Under the pieces are notes generated by a model that saw only the letters and a list, made by a program, of their open reading frames with translations, was not told the origin of the DNA and did not search any database. Source: an uncultured Rhodobiaceae bacterium (GTDB lineage Bacteria > Pseudomonadota > Alphaproteobacteria > RS24). From it: a stretch of 46,003 nt of DNA. The translations under genes were made by a program, and so were the position numbers. The stretch lies in NCBI GenBank assembly GCA_937876775.1, contig CALEFA010000055.1:1-46003 (forward strand), read 5' to 3'. Shown one piece after another: positions 44,874-46,003 of the stretch. Within the stretch, counting starts at the first letter, position 1. Each line of letters starts with the position of its first letter.

Positions 44874-45557
44874 TTACAAATATGTTGTCAAAACATCGGC
44901 CACAAGCGGCACTGTTACCGGTTTCTTCAAAGCCAACGCTTGCTGATCAATGGCTTTGACCACCTGCCCCATACTAGCAAAATCCCGCTCAATACGTGGC
45001 ACCAAATAAGCGATAACCTTATCATCAACGCGCAATTGCAGGTCACCAAATAATTTATGCAAAAGCCCTGCCACCAAATCGTCGTCTGGCGGCCCCATGG
45101 CAACCGCAGCAATGGCCTTTAGGCGCGATTGCAAATCTTGCAGGCTGATATCAAGACGCGCAGCCGGCACTTGCGACATGAGCAATAATTTTTGTGCCCC
45201 GTGGCGCGCATGATTAAGCAAGTGAAACAAGCTTTCCTCATCCGTCGTCTGCAAATCATCAAGCGCCTCGAGAATAAGTATCGCCGCAGTCAATTCACCG
45301 CTTAAAATAGCCGGCACATCAGTGTTTTTGTTTAGCCCATTGGCTTGCATAATATGCACATCAAAGTCTTGCGCCAGCACCGCCGCCAAATGGGTTTTAC
45401 CACATCCGGATGGGCCGTAAATCCACTGAACCGGCATCGGCCACTGCGCCACCTGATCAATCAACGCCACCGCTTCAGCATTGCTTTGCGTCACCATAAA
45501 AGCCTCGCGCTCAAAGGCCGGGCGCGATGGCAGATCAAAGAATAATTGTTCAGCCAT
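44874..45557 (-). CDS. hdaA: HdaA, DnaA-inactivating regulator
   Basis: AAA+ DnaA paralogue that, with the sliding clamp, stimulates ATP hydrolysis by DnaA and prevents re-initiation. The 227 residues start with a clamp-binding-like QLFFDLP (4-10). Walker A is GPSGCGKTH (48-56), a Walker B-like ILILEALDDL follows, and the AAA+ lid is C-terminal. It lacks a DNA-binding domain IV, as Hda should. The frame extends upstream, but ATG 45557 has GAGG eight bases before it and overlaps the permease stop by eight bases. Position beside an AI-2E permease and ppk1 is common in alphaproteobacteria. Confidence 0.92.
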   Translation of the reverse strand: MAEQLFFDLPSRPAFEREAFMVTQSNAEAVALIDQVAQWPMPVQWIYGPSGCGKTHLAAVLAQDFDVHIMQANGLNKNTDVPAILSGELTAAILILEALDDLQTTDEESLFHLLNHARHGAQKLLLMSQVPAARLDISLQDLQSRLKAIAAVAMGPPDDDLVAGLLHKLFGDLQLRVDDKVIAYLVPRIERDFASMGQVVKAIDQQALALKKPVTVPLVADVLTTYL

Positions 45558-46003
45558 CGGTTTTTTCCTCTGGCGTCGAGACATAATCGCGCTGATAGAC
45601 GCCAGCCGCATGGCGCACCACAACGCCACAAATAGCCGCCACAGGCACCGCCAATAGCAGTCCGAGGAAGCCAAATAAGTGCCCCATAGCCAGTAAGGCG
45701 AACATAATCCACACCGGATGCAAGCGCACCCGATCGCCGACCAAACGTGGGGTTAAAACATTGCCCTCGATAAATTGTCCAACAGCGAAAACCGCTGCGA
45801 TTTGGCTCAACATCATCCAATCAATACCAAACTGCCCAAGCCCCAGAAGTCCGGCCACAACCATGCCAATGGCAGCCCCAACATACGGGATAAAGCTAAT
45901 CAAACCGGCAATAAAGCCAAGCACCAAGCCGCCTTTTAAGCCAACCCATGACAAGCCAAGGGCATAAATCACACCAAGCGCGAGGCAAACCATAATCTGG
46001 CCA
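45550..46003 (-). CDS. AI-2E family (PerM) membrane permease, C-terminal part
   Basis: The frame is open through the window edge, so only the last 150 or so residues are seen. They hold about four membrane segments with the family motifs GLKGGLVLGFIAGL, FIPYVGA and the conserved GNVLTPRLVGDRVRLHP region, followed by two closing segments and a short charged cytoplasmic tail. Members of this family export AI-2 or act as sodium/proton antiporters; which applies here cannot be told. It is coupled to hdaA by an eight-base overlap. Confidence 0.88.
   Translation of the reverse strand, partial: GQIMVCLALGVIYALGLSWVGLKGGLVLGFIAGLISFIPYVGAAIGMVVAGLLGLGQFGIDWMMLSQIAAVFAVGQFIEGNVLTPRLVGDRVRLHPVWIMFALLAMGHLFGFLGLLLAVPVAAICGVVVRHAAGVYQRDYVSTPEEKTDG

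Noticed and set aside
1-46003. tRNA or rRNA genes, insertion sequences, prophage, CRISPR arrays, defence or toxin-antitoxin systems
   Set aside because: I looked on both strands for clover-leaf ends, terminal repeats with transposase frames, spaced direct repeats and small two-gene toxin units, and found none; the region is ordinary core genome.

Overview
The window reads as chromosomal core genome of an alphaproteobacterium of moderate GC (about half by eye, not counted). Evidence: an NDUFA12-type complex I accessory subunit next to MlaD and a DUF2155 protein; an IscR-led suf operon of the order iscR, desulfurase, sufBCD, sufS, sufT, sufA; the run amidase, PBP1A, prfB divergent from RNase E; the cluster aroQ, accB, accC; and an HdaA replication regulator beside ppk1 and an AI-2E family permease. 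I cannot place it to order. No tRNA, rRNA, insertion sequence, prophage, integrase or CRISPR array is visible. Coding density is very high, and only the amidase/rne interval exceeds 300 bp without a gene.

Layout. 1-4973 (+): the end of lptG, then both subunits of methylmalonyl-CoA mutase (mutA, mutB), the last step that brings propionyl units into succinyl-CoA. 4976-12944 (-): acyl-CoA thioesterase II behind a complete iron-sulfur cluster operon led by IscR. The operon promoter (13022-13050) has a -35 box lying inside a perfect IscR type-1-like palindrome. 13078-16153: an alpha/beta hydrolase, anmK (muropeptide recycling) and tyrS. 16182-19550 (-): a very large AsmA/YhdP-like envelope protein. 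19666-22765 (+): a one-cysteine Bcp peroxiredoxin, a DUF455 ferritin-like protein, and an M23 endopeptidase paired with a bactofilin. 22762-27754 (-): amidase, PBP1A and release factor 2. 27755-28200: divergent control region and long rne leader with hairpins. 28201-32927 (+): RNase E, an M48/TPR protease and a DsbA-like oxidoreductase. 32929-33920 (-): thiS-thiG. 34082-36396 (+): aroQ, accB, accC. 36420-39779 (-): DUF2155 protein, MlaD, NDUFA12, AspRS. 39931-41085 (+): RNase D. 41082-46003 (-): exopolyphosphatase, polyphosphate kinase, HdaA and the end of an AI-2E family permease.

Themes. Much of the window serves the envelope: LptG, YhdP-like, MlaD, amidase, PBP1A, M23-bactofilin, AnmK, and the M48/DsbA pair. 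The rest is iron-sulfur biogenesis, translation, RNA processing and polyphosphate metabolism. I did not find a clearly new biological system. The points most worth a second look are the IscR-gated promoter, the rne leader, convergent genes that share self-complementary stop tetranucleotides, apparently leaderless rnd and tyrS, the bactofilin-M23 and M48-DsbA pairs, and a diiron DUF455 protein coupled to a one-cysteine peroxiredoxin.
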